Assembly (NCBI GenBank): GCA_021802225.1
Contig: JAKAAS010000047.1
Span: 1-8,874, forward strand
DNA: 8,874 nt
From: Bacillota bacterium
GTDB lineage: Bacteria > Bacillota_E > Sulfobacillia > Sulfobacillales > Sulfobacillaceae
Reading direction: 5' to 3'
Position numbers and translations under genes: made by a program. The notes under the pieces are model-generated. The model searched no databases. It worked only from the letters and a program-made list of their open reading frames with translations, and was not told the DNA's origin. How positions within the stretch are numbered: position 1 is the stretch's first letter; every line of letters begins with the position of its first letter. Of this stretch, positions 1 to 6,374 are shown piece after piece.

Positions 1-1707
1 CTGCTGGACAAAGCGACTCTGGACACGGTACGGCCCTTCATCGATGCGGGCTACCCCGACTGTGAAGCGGTTCTGTTGATTGAGGTGGACGGCTCGCAAC
101 AGTCTGTGGAAGCCCAAGAGGTCCGGCTGCTGTCGCTCTTGAAGACCCTCGGGGCAGAACCTGTGGAGCTTGCGCACAGCAGGGCGCAAGCTGACGCCCT
201 CATGGCTGCCCGGCGGTCGGCCTACGGTGCTGCAGCCCGCTTAAGCCCTCATTTATGGGTGCAGGACGTGACTGTTCCCCGGCCAAAACTGGCGGAGATG
301 ATGGCATATGTCTTGGAAGTCAGCCGCAAGGAGCATATCCCCATTAATACCGTCGCTCATGCAGGCGATGGAAACCTGCATCCCCTCATTCCGTTCAACC
401 CGGAAAACTCTGAGGAAGTCCGACGCATGAAGAAGGCCGACGCCGCCATTTTGCAGAAGGCCGCGGCTCTGGGCGGGTCCATTACGGGGGAACACGGCAT
501 TGGCATCGACAAACTCCCGTCGCTGCCCCTCATGTTCACGGACGCCGAGCTGTCGTTCATGGCATCAGTCAAGCGGGCCTTTGATCCTGAAGGCATACTG
601 AATCCGGGCAAAGCGGTCTACCCTATGCCTGAAGAACCCTTTCGCGCAGTGCCTCCTGGCACCGGCCCCCCTGATCTCAGGGGCAGGCTGGAGCCGGAAA
701 CCGAAGAGGAGCTTGTCGAGGTCATGCGCACCCTCATCGCTGCCGGCACGCCGTGGACTCTGGGGAATTTTTCCCCTTCCGCGGTCAGGGTATCTCTAGC
801 GCGACTGGATGGAATTGCCGATTTCGACCCAGACAACATGACCGTGCGTGTGCAGGCCGGCATGACGGTCGGGGCTATGGACGAGTTTCTGCAAAGAAAC
901 GGTCTGGTATTTCCCGTGAAAGGGCTGCGGCCCGAGCAAAGTGTCGGCAGCTTGGTCAGCCACGGGCTGCCGCATATGTTGCAAATGGGTTATGGCCCTC
1001 TAAAAAACTGGGTGCTCGGCCTGACCATTATTGACGGCAGCGGGCGGATATTGCGCTACGGGAAAAAGGTGATGAAAAACGTGGCGGGATTCGACATGCC
1101 CAAGTTATACATAGGATCCTTAGGGCGCATGGGCCTCATTACCGAAGTCACCCTGCGTGTGCTCCCTCTGGCCAGCGGAACACCGGCGGCGCTGAGCATC
1201 GATGCAGGCCATTTGGACCCGGCCGTGCTGGAGAGCGCAGCAGGCGCCCTCAACCGCCTGTCCTCAGGCCCTCAGGGATTATGGGTAGCCGGACAGACGT
1301 TATGGGTTTATATGGAAGGGCCAGATTTGGACCAAAAAACCTCCCAGGTATCCCGCGTCTTGGCGACCGTCTGTCCGCAGGTGCAGCACACAGATGGTCT
1401 CGCAGCCATTTCCAAGACCCGCCAGCTGTACCGTGAAGAACACGCCGCACGGCAACACCGTGGGGCGACACATTACTTCGGAATGGGGCGCCCGCCTGGG
1501 GGCTACGGTCAAGCGCTGTACAGCCAGCCCGACGGAGGTTTGTGGGTCAGCGCAGCTGCCCCTGACCCAAACAGCACCCAGTTTTTCCGCAGTCTGGATT
1601 CCCAAGGATGGCATTTTCACGGTACACTGGAAATAGGGCTCGCCAAGATTCAAGAACGGCTCTTAGCAGCGGCAGACCCGACCGGACTGTTTGCCGGACT
1701 GCGGTGA
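1..1707 (+). CDS. GlcD-GlcE fusion: FAD-linked glycolate/D-lactate-type oxidase (5' end outside window)
   Basis: The frame is open from base 1, so the start and the GlcD N-terminal FAD domain lie upstream; 568 codons are visible. Codons 1 to about 204 match the GlcD/D-lactate dehydrogenase C-terminal domain. HAGDGNLHP (His120, His127) and GEHGIG (Glu164, His165) carry the metal- and substrate-site residues known in this family, and the domain closes with DPEGILNPGK. After a Pro-rich linker (codons 205-226) a second module begins that resembles GlcE: an EELVEVM start, LARLDGIADFDPDNMTVRV, VMKNVAGFD (codons 357-365), IGSLGRMGLITEVTL, and a C-terminal tail ending in DPTGLFAGLR. In E. coli GlcD and GlcE are separate subunits of membrane-associated glycolate oxidase, working with the iron-sulfur protein GlcF; no GlcF is seen here. 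The GlcE glycine-rich FAD loop is weak (TLGNFSPS). The substrate (glycolate, D-lactate or another 2-hydroxy acid) cannot be decided. An internal ATG at 625 has no RBS, so separate translation of the GlcE part is unlikely. Confidence 0.85.
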   Translation: MLDKATLDTVRPFIDAGYPDCEAVLLIEVDGSQQSVEAQEVRLLSLLKTLGAEPVELAHSRAQADALMAARRSAYGAAARLSPHLWVQDVTVPRPKLAEMMAYVLEVSRKEHIPINTVAHAGDGNLHPLIPFNPENSEEVRRMKKADAAILQKAAALGGSITGEHGIGIDKLPSLPLMFTDAELSFMASVKRAFDPEGILNPGKAVYPMPEEPFRAVPPGTGPPDLRGRLEPETEEELVEVMRTLIAAGTPWTLGNFSPSAVRVSLARLDGIADFDPDNMTVRVQAGMTVGAMDEFLQRNGLVFPVKGLRPEQSVGSLVSHGLPHMLQMGYGPLKNWVLGLTIIDGSGRILRYGKKVMKNVAGFDMPKLYIGSLGRMGLITEVTLRVLPLASGTPAALSIDAGHLDPAVLESAAGALNRLSSGPQGLWVAGQTLWVYMEGPDLDQKTSQVSRVLATVCPQVQHTDGLAAISKTRQLYREEHAARQHRGATHYFGMGRPPGGYGQALYSQPDGGLWVSAAAPDPNSTQFFRSLDSQGWHFHGTLEIGLAKIQERLLAAADPTGLFAGLR

Positions 1708-1728
1708 ACACTCCGGCAGACAATCCCT

Positions 1729-1733
1729 GGAGG
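1729..1733 (+). promoter_or_regulatory. Ribosome binding site GGAGG of the aldolase gene
   Basis: GGAGG lies 6 nt before ATG 1740. It fixes the start there rather than at an in-frame ATG at 1608, which sits inside the preceding gene and has no such site. The 32-nt gap to the upstream stop, with no terminator in it, suggests co-transcription. Confidence 0.8.
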
Positions 1734-1739
1734 CGTCTC

Positions 1740-2648
1740 ATGGCCGATATTATGCTGCAAACTGCAATGATCACCCCTGTGACCCGGACGGGCGCACTGG
1801 ATTATGATGCGCTGGACCAGCTGGTGAACCGCGTGCTACATGCTGGACACATTGGTTTTTCGGTTCTGGGGTCCACGGGGGAGGGGGCCAGCGTTCCTTT
1901 GCCGGTGCGCCGTGAATTGCGCCAGGCCGTCCTTGCCCGCGTCAACGGAAGAGTGCCGGTCTTCACCGGCATTGTCGGCAATATTGCCAGCGATATTGAG
2001 GAAGACCTGCGCCGCTGTGCGGATTTGGATCTGTCGGGAATTCTGGTTCCCCCACCCTCATACTACCCCATGGACCATGAGGAGCTGCGTGATTTCTACC
2101 TCCGTCTGGCAGACATGTCCCCTTTTCCGCTGATGCTTTACAATATCCCCCCGTTTACCAAGATTATCCTCCCGCCAGAGACGGTGGCCAGCCTCGCCCG
2201 ACACCCCCGCATTATGGGCATAAAAGACAGCAGCCGAAACTTTGACTATTTGCTCCGCCTCATTTCCCTCACCCGCCATGACCCGGAGTTTGCAGTTCTG
2301 GTCGGCACGGAAACCTTGGTGTTGCCAGCCATGGTCGCCGGCGCTGCCGGCGCCGTTTTGGGGTCAGCCAATATCGTTCCCGAATGGATTGCCAGGCTGG
2401 GTCAGCAAATCTCCGACGGGGCATGGAATGAAGCGAGGGACACGGAGGATGACCTGGTGCAGCTGGCTGAAGCGCTGCGCAAGACCGACGGGGCGCGGGG
2501 GTTCAAATACGCTACGGCCCTGATTGACCACCATGAAGGCTACCTCATGGCCCCTTATCACCGCCTGCACCCCAGCAGCCCCGCTGCTCAGGCTATCACG
2601 GCGGCGCTGCAGAAGTTCCATCTCATCAGACCCCAGAACCCGGTCTAA
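1740..2648 (+). CDS. DapA/N-acetylneuraminate lyase-family aldolase (pyruvate-dependent class I)
   Basis: The protein has 302 aa, the usual length for this (beta/alpha)8-barrel superfamily, whose members bind pyruvate or a 2-keto acid as a Schiff base on lysine. Visible motifs are GSTGE (44-48; GTTGE in DapA, GSTGE in N-acetylneuraminate lyase), the catalytic tyrosine Tyr134 in LYNIP, and the Schiff-base lysine Lys162 in GIKDSS. The arginine that follows YNVP in true dihydrodipicolinate synthase (E. coli Arg138) is replaced: the sequence here is YNIPPFTK, with Phe139 at that place. Lysine biosynthesis is therefore unlikely. 4-hydroxy-2-oxoglutarate, 2-keto-3-deoxy-sugar-acid or sialic-acid-like aldolase activity fits better, but the substrate is unresolved. 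The gene follows the GlcDE-type oxidase by 32 nt, so a role in glyoxylate/pyruvate metabolism is a reasonable inference. A terminator begins within its last codons. Confidence 0.87.
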   Translation: MADIMLQTAMITPVTRTGALDYDALDQLVNRVLHAGHIGFSVLGSTGEGASVPLPVRRELRQAVLARVNGRVPVFTGIVGNIASDIEEDLRRCADLDLSGILVPPPSYYPMDHEELRDFYLRLADMSPFPLMLYNIPPFTKIILPPETVASLARHPRIMGIKDSSRNFDYLLRLISLTRHDPEFAVLVGTETLVLPAMVAGAAGAVLGSANIVPEWIARLGQQISDGAWNEARDTEDDLVQLAEALRKTDGARGFKYATALIDHHEGYLMAPYHRLHPSSPAAQAITAALQKFHLIRPQNPV

Positions 2649-2684
2649 AGCCTCATACTGTCTGTGCGGCGGCCGGGTTTTTTT
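2637..2684 (+). terminator. Intrinsic terminator of the GlcDE-aldolase operon
   Basis: AACCCGGTC (2637-2645) pairs with GGCCGGGTT (2671-2679) in 9 bp including one G-U. Inside the loop, GCC (2650-2652) can pair with GGC (2668-2670). A run of seven T (2678-2684) follows. The left arm includes the last codons of the aldolase gene, whose TAA is at 2646-2648. Confidence 0.75.
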
Positions 2685-2709
2685 AAAATATCTTTTGGTT
2701 GCGGCCGCC
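2668..2709. repeat. GC-rich 8-bp inverted repeat around an AT-rich core
   Basis: GGCGGCCG (2668-2675) is the exact reverse complement of CGGCCGCC (2702-2709). The 26-nt interval between them is rich in T and A. The left arm overlaps the right arm of the terminator stem; the right arm contains the palindrome GCGGCCGC. Its function, if any, is unknown. Confidence 0.4.
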
Positions 2710-2734
2710 ACTGCACAGCCCCGATGCGAATTTT

Positions 2735-2767
2735 TTCACAATCCTCTCATAAGCTCCGTGGTACAAT
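2735..2767 (+). promoter_or_regulatory. Candidate promoter of the small 86-aa protein gene
   Basis: TACAAT at 2762-2767 is a good -10 hexamer. It lies 44 nt before ATG 2812 and downstream of the terminator, where a promoter is needed. The -35 is poor: the closest match, TTCACA (2735-2740) at the end of a T tract, leaves a 21-nt spacer, longer than usual. Nothing else was recognised in the 163-nt intergenic region except an inverted repeat listed separately. Confidence 0.35.
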
Positions 2768-2796
2768 AAAAGCGCCAGCACATAGGGGACTTTGTT

Positions 2797-2803
2797 AAGG
2801 AGG
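2797..2803 (+). promoter_or_regulatory. Strong ribosome binding site AAGGAGG of the small protein gene
   Basis: AAGGAGG lies 8 nt before ATG 2812 and is close to a perfect anti-SD match. A competing ATG at 2805 is in another frame and reaches a stop after seven codons. The site is the main argument that this short frame is a real gene. Confidence 0.85.
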
Positions 2804-2811
2804 CATGAGCG

Positions 2812-3072
2812 ATGAAGTTTACATTTAATGACGATACCGTTTTTGACTTTGACCGTCTGGATGCGGGGATCCAGGATTTGCTGCACCGCTTTGTCCCGTT
2901 CTCCAACTTTTCGCATGAGACGCTCACCAAACTGGATGACTTTACGCTCCGGTCCATGCTGCGCCGCTTATCCGCACGGCGTGACACTTTAGACGACGCT
3001 ATCGACATGATCCAGGCCGAATTGGCCAAACGCCAGAGCCCTTCCAACCCGGAACCGCCGGCCACGCTGTAG
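2812..3072 (+). CDS. Small hypothetical protein, 86 aa
   Basis: I do not recognise this family. The product is small and apparently cytoplasmic, with no signal peptide or membrane segment. The N-terminus is acidic and aromatic (FTFNDDTVFDFDRLD). Residues 35-74 are likely helical with a heptad-like spread of Leu and charged residues (LTKLDDFTLRSMLRRLSARR), which could form a helical hairpin or short coiled coil. The tail (75-86) is Pro/Ser-rich and probably disordered. The gene stands alone: a terminator lies before it, a possible promoter and a near-perfect RBS drive it, and a strong terminator starts 9 nt after its stop. That arrangement supports a real, probably well-translated gene. A protein-binding or regulatory role is possible, but nothing in the sequence shows it. 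Confidence 0.75.
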   Translation: MKFTFNDDTVFDFDRLDAGIQDLLHRFVPFSNFSHETLTKLDDFTLRSMLRRLSARRDTLDDAIDMIQAELAKRQSPSNPEPPATL

Positions 3073-3080
3073 GAGACAGT

Positions 3081-3121
3081 GGATAAAAAAACAGGCCATG
3101 CCATGGCCCGTTTTTTTATCC
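3081..3121. terminator. Bidirectional intrinsic terminator between convergent genes
   Basis: GGATAAAAAAAC (3081-3092) pairs exactly with GTTTTTTTATCC (3110-3121). After one A/C mismatch (3093/3109), GGCCAT (3094-3099) pairs with ATGGCC (3103-3108... with 3-nt loop 3100-3102). The GC-rich hairpin therefore has seven T after it on either strand. It sits between the stop of the + strand small gene (3072) and the stop of the - strand flavoprotein gene (3128), and can serve both. Confidence 0.9.
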
Positions 3122-3127
3122 GTGGCC

Positions 3128-4147
3128 TTATTCGTCCAAGCTCCGGCAGCGGGATTGCCACCACTGGTAGGCGCCGTCCATCAGTTGCTGAACAATATCG
3201 CCAGCCCGCTCCCGGTGTGTCACAAAGCGGACGCTTTCGCCGGCGTAAATTGGAATCACATCCGCATTGCCCTGCGTCAAAGCACTGTGCAGCTCTTCGG
3301 CCGCTTGGGAATCCAACGTGTCAGCGTGCCACCGCTCGGTAAACCGGTTGGCAAGCACACGGCCAGGGTAGCGGTCAGACCACGGCAACCGCATGGCCCG
3401 GTCAAATACGTGGGTGAGAAGAGTGTCCGTCTCCTGTTTCTCCAAGATCCGCGCCACCGCCGGTTCTGCGAGCAGCGACTCGTAACATGCCACAAAGCGC
3501 GTGCCCAGCCAAACTCCATCAGCCCCGCCCATCAGCGCCGCCGCCACCCCCTGCGCAGTGCCCAGACCGCCGGCGGCTATAACGGGCACACGCACTTGGC
3601 CCACCAAGCCCTGAAGCAGCGGGAGCATCGATGCCCACCCCGTGTGTCCTCCGGCTTCACTGCCTTGGACCGTCACCGCATCAACTCCTGCCTCTTCTGC
3701 CCGCAAGCCGTCTTCCACGGAATTAACCTGCGTGACTAGGCGGACACCCCGCTCATGGACCCGCCCGACATAACGGTTGACCGCCCCGAAGGAGACCGAT
3801 ACCAAAAAGGGACCCAAATTCAGCGCCGTGTCGAGCAGTTCAGGCCTTCTTGTCAAATCCCAGGCGATGAACCCGACTCCAAAGGGAGTCCCCTCCCCAA
3901 TTTTTGCCGCTTCTTCTGTCAGCCAGGCTCCGTCATTGGCCGGACTGACCCCAATAATCCCCAGACCGCCTTGACGGCTGACGGCTCCAGCCAATTCCCC
4001 GCCAGAGACGCCAATCATTGGCGCGCTGACAAGAGGATATCGCAATCCCCATTCCTTCGTTAACCGTGTAGAAAACACCGGACATCGCCCCTTTTGCGCC
4101 ACTTCTTTAATCTCGTCCTCCATCCAGCCCGCGCTGGCTGGGCCCAT
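3128..4147 (-). CDS. Nitronate monooxygenase-family FMN protein (2-nitropropane dioxygenase-like)
   Basis: The 339-aa product fits the TIM-barrel FMN family that oxidises alkyl nitronates such as propionate 3-nitronate. Visible motifs are APMIGVSGGELAGAVSRQGG (42-61) with GLGIIG next to it, QGSEAGGHTG (161-170) holding His168, which aligns with the family's catalytic histidine, and AAGGLGT (191-197) followed by MGGADGVWLGTRF (206-218), typical of the FMN-phosphate site. Length is normal. ATG at 4147 is chosen because GGAGG (4155-4159 on this strand) stands 7 nt before it; a later ATG (codon 9) lacks such a site. The related FabK enoyl-ACP reductases share the fold, but the QGxEAGGH motif and the absence of fatty-acid synthesis neighbours favour the nitronate group. 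The physiological substrate is unknown. It is transcribed alone, divergently from the GH15 gene. Confidence 0.88.
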   Translation of the reverse strand: MGPASAGWMEDEIKEVAQKGRCPVFSTRLTKEWGLRYPLVSAPMIGVSGGELAGAVSRQGGLGIIGVSPANDGAWLTEEAAKIGEGTPFGVGFIAWDLTRRPELLDTALNLGPFLVSVSFGAVNRYVGRVHERGVRLVTQVNSVEDGLRAEEAGVDAVTVQGSEAGGHTGWASMLPLLQGLVGQVRVPVIAAGGLGTAQGVAAALMGGADGVWLGTRFVACYESLLAEPAVARILEKQETDTLLTHVFDRAMRLPWSDRYPGRVLANRFTERWHADTLDSQAAEELHSALTQGNADVIPIYAGESVRFVTHRERAGDIVQQLMDGAYQWWQSRCRSLDE

Positions 4148-4154
4148 CTCTCCC

Positions 4155-4159
4155 CCTCC
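4155..4159 (-). promoter_or_regulatory. Ribosome binding site of the nitronate monooxygenase-like gene
   Basis: Read on the minus strand, GGAGG lies 7 nt before ATG 4147 and decides the start over the downstream ATG (4123-4121). Confidence 0.75.
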
Positions 4160-4167
4160 AGATTACC

Positions 4168-4203
4168 ATTCTTCTCGCAGCGCCGCAGGAGTCTATTCTT
4201 CTC
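4168..4203. repeat. Short direct repeat in the divergent promoter region
   Basis: ATTCTTCTC occurs at 4168-4176 and again at 4195-4203, with starts 27 nt apart, in the upstream region of the minus-strand flavoprotein gene. It could be an operator pair or chance; no regulator gene is in view. Confidence 0.25.
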
Positions 4204-4240
4204 CTATGGTTCGACACCGCAGACATTAATTTTGAGAAAC

Positions 4241-4279
4241 TTGCAGAATCCCCACAACACGGCTATCCTGCGGGATAAT
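4241..4279 (+). promoter_or_regulatory. Candidate promoter of the GH15 gene with overlapping dyad
   Basis: TTGCAG (4241-4246) and TATCCT (4264-4269) have a 17-nt spacer and are a weak but well-spaced sigma-A-type pair. GATAAT (4274-4279) is a better -10 but lacks a partner at normal distance. The -10 region overlaps the dyad TATCC/GGATA (4264-4268 and 4273-4277), which might be a repressor site. Confidence 0.3.
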
Positions 4280-4291
4280 AGATGGACATGT

Positions 4292-4333
4292 TTTAATCCT
4301 CCCGCACATGGAGGAGAAAAGGAAGGGATTAAA
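4292..4333 (+). promoter_or_regulatory. Leader inverted repeats overlapping the RBS region of the GH15 gene
   Basis: TTTAATCC (4292-4299) is the exact reverse complement of GGATTAAA (4326-4333), which abuts the RBS and start at 4338. A second pairing, TCCTCC (4297-4302) with GGAGGA (4310-4315) around a 7-nt loop, shares three bases with the first. In full form the two are mutually exclusive and would hide different purine-rich stretches. Translational control is an inference only. Confidence 0.3.
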
Positions 4334-4337
4334 GAGG

Positions 4338-6296
4338 ATGCCACGACATCTGGTTATCGGTAACGGCCACATTGCCATTGGATTTGATGAGACCGCACAG
4401 ATAAGGGATATCTATTACCCCTTTGTCGGAGAACTCAACCACGTGGGAGGGCATCGCTGTGCCATTGGTTTTTGGGTTGAAGGACAATTTTCATGGTTTC
4501 GCGATCCCGCCTGGGAATTTGATATCGGCTATCATGAGAAATCCCTGGTGACTCATATCCAGGCCGAGCACCCCGGTCTGGAACTGTCGGTGACCTCAGA
4601 AGACGCCGTGCATCAGCGGCTCAATGTCTACCTTAAGCGCATGACCATCACCAACAACGCAGACACGAGCCGTGAAGTCCGGGTATTTTTCAATAATGAC
4701 TTGATGATTAGTGAAACAGAGGTGGGGGATACCGCGCTCTACGACCCGGAACGGCGGGTCGTGTACCATTACAAACGCAATGTCTACTTTCTCTTCAATG
4801 GCGCTACCGAAAGCACCCGCCTGTTCCAATATTCCACGGGCGTGAAGCGCTTCAATCACAGCGAAGGCACCTGGCGGGACGCGGAAGATGGAGAACTGAT
4901 GGAAAACCCCATCGCCCAGGGGTCGGTCGACAGCGTCATCAGCTTCCGGCTCTTTCTCAAGCCCAAAGAGAGCCAGCTGCTCAATTACTGGATGGCGGTA
5001 GGAGGCAATTTGCAGGAAGTCGGCGACTTGGATGACTATGTCAAAGACAGCGGTCCGAATCTGCTGCTGGACCGCGTCACCGTCTACTGGCAAAGGTGGG
5101 CGGACAAATCTGCGACCTGGTTTGCCGACTTGCCTGCGAATGTCCAAACCCTGTTCTATACGAGCTTGCTGATGGTCCGCGCCCATTCTGATGCCAACGG
5201 AGCGATTGTGGCTGCCCTTGACTCGGATATCTTGCAGTACAACCGGGACCACTACAATTATGTCTGGCCCCGGGACGGGGCACTGGCGGCGATGACCATG
5301 TCCGAAGCTGGATACCACGGCATGGTGCGGCCCTTCTTCCGGTTTTGCGCCGACGCCCTGACTGAAGACGGCTATTTGCGCCACAAATACAATCCTGACG
5401 GGACACCCGGATCCAGCTGGCATCCCTATATCGTCCGCAATGAGCGCCGCCTGCCAATCCAGGAGGATGAAACGGGGCTGACTCTGATGGCCCTGTGGCG
5501 GGATTTCACCCACCACCAGGAGATTGAGTTTCCCCAGTCCGTCTATGACACCTTGATCCGACCTGCGGCGGCTTTCCTCGCAGACTATATGGACAGTGCC
5601 CTCAGCCTGCCCAAGCCCAGCTATGACCTCTGGGAAGAGCGCTACGGCATCTTCACTTTTACCAGCAGTGCCGTCTACGGCGGGCTGACAGCTGCCGCGA
5701 ACTTTTTCCACCTGTATGGCAACGACTTTCTGAGCGAGCGCTACCGGAAAACCGCGGCGGCGATTCACCACGGGATCGTTTCAAACCTCTATGATCAGGA
5801 CAGGGGGATTTTTGTTCGCGGCCTCATTCGGGAAAACGGCCGGTGGCAGCTCGACAAGACCATCGACAGCAGCGTGTTTGCCCTCTGGGCGTTTGAGGTG
5901 CTGCCGGCAGATGACGAACGCGTCGTGCGGACAATGCAAGCCGTCGAGGAAACTCTGACGGTCCGCACTGCCGTGGGAGGCATCGGGCGCTATGAAGACG
6001 ATTCCTATTTCCGTTTCAGCAATGCGGAAATTAATCCGTGGTTCATTTCCACGCTGTGGGTCGCTGACTGGAAGATTGCCAAGGCACGCTGTCTCGCAGA
6101 TTTGGCTGAGGCGCGGGAGACGCTGATATGGGTTGCCAACCACTCGCTGCCCAGCGGGGCGCTGCCAGAGCAACTGCATCCGCTGACAGGAGAGGCGCTG
6201 TCGGTTTCACCCCTCACCTGGTCACACGCGGCTATGGCTTCAACCGTCCTACATTACATTGACCGCTACCGGCACTTGCTCAATGCGGCTGAATAG
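4338..6296 (+). CDS. GH15 glycoside hydrolase (glucoamylase/trehalase-type), apparently cytoplasmic
   Basis: The 652-aa product has the bacterial/archaeal GH15 layout: an N-terminal beta-sandwich domain (about 1-250, beginning MPRHLVIGNG) and an (alpha/alpha)6-barrel (about 255-650). Visible motifs are WPRDGA (310-315), LPIQEDETG, YDLWEE with Glu433 as the likely general acid (Glu179 in Aspergillus glucoamylase), and LPEQ with Glu611 as the likely general base (Glu400 there), followed by LTWSHAA. It should be an inverting enzyme releasing glucose from non-reducing ends of alpha-glucans, maltooligosaccharides or, as in mycobacterial and archaeal GH15 enzymes, trehalose. There is no signal peptide, so intracellular glycogen, oligosaccharide or trehalose breakdown is inferred. 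ATG 4338 is preferred because AAGGAAGGG (4319-4327) precedes it by 10 nt and homologues start with this motif. An in-frame ATG at 4308 would add ten lysine-rich residues and has no RBS. No sugar transporter or glycogen gene is adjacent. Confidence 0.9.
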   Translation: MPRHLVIGNGHIAIGFDETAQIRDIYYPFVGELNHVGGHRCAIGFWVEGQFSWFRDPAWEFDIGYHEKSLVTHIQAEHPGLELSVTSEDAVHQRLNVYLKRMTITNNADTSREVRVFFNNDLMISETEVGDTALYDPERRVVYHYKRNVYFLFNGATESTRLFQYSTGVKRFNHSEGTWRDAEDGELMENPIAQGSVDSVISFRLFLKPKESQLLNYWMAVGGNLQEVGDLDDYVKDSGPNLLLDRVTVYWQRWADKSATWFADLPANVQTLFYTSLLMVRAHSDANGAIVAALDSDILQYNRDHYNYVWPRDGALAAMTMSEAGYHGMVRPFFRFCADALTEDGYLRHKYNPDGTPGSSWHPYIVRNERRLPIQEDETGLTLMALWRDFTHHQEIEFPQSVYDTLIRPAAAFLADYMDSALSLPKPSYDLWEERYGIFTFTSSAVYGGLTAAANFFHLYGNDFLSERYRKTAAAIHHGIVSNLYDQDRGIFVRGLIRENGRWQLDKTIDSSVFALWAFEVLPADDERVVRTMQAVEETLTVRTAVGGIGRYEDDSYFRFSNAEINPWFISTLWVADWKIAKARCLADLAEARETLIWVANHSLPSGALPEQLHPLTGEALSVSPLTWSHAAMASTVLHYIDRYRHLLNAAE

Positions 6297-6359
6297 CGCC
6301 GTCTCAAGCGCGGGAGCACTCTGGATTACAAATCGGTGGCTTCCGATGCCACGGCAAGG

Positions 6360-6365
6360 AAAGGA
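6360..6365 (+). promoter_or_regulatory. Ribosome binding site of the membrane protein gene
   Basis: AAAGGA lies 9 nt before ATG 6375 and favours that start over an upstream in-frame GTG at 6336, which would place a polar stretch of 13 residues before the first membrane segment. The 78-nt gap after the GH15 gene has no terminator with a T run and no clear promoter. Confidence 0.6.
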
Positions 6366-6374
6366 CTGATCACA

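Noticed and set aside
1608..1739. Longer aldolase starting at ATG 1608
   Set aside because: It would overlap the previous gene by 100 nt and add a 44-residue extension unlike the family; the RBS at 1729-1733 supports 1740.
3098..3739. Open frame of 213 codons on the + strand over the nitronate monooxygenase gene
   Set aside because: It starts inside the bidirectional terminator, its product has no recognisable domain, and the minus-strand frame carries complete FMN and catalytic motifs.
3128..4147. FabK-type enoyl-ACP reductase as the identity of the flavoprotein
   Set aside because: The fold is shared, but the QGSEAGGH motif and lack of fatty-acid synthesis neighbours favour the nitronate monooxygenase group; not fully excluded.
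4596..5771. Open frame of 391 codons on the minus strand inside the GH15 gene
   Set aside because: It lies fully antisense to a gene with clear catalytic motifs, shows no recognisable domain, and is explained by the codon bias of the + strand gene.
6336..6352. Hairpin GTGGC/GCCAC after the GH15 gene as a terminator
   Set aside because: There is no T run after it, and the stem is only 5 bp.
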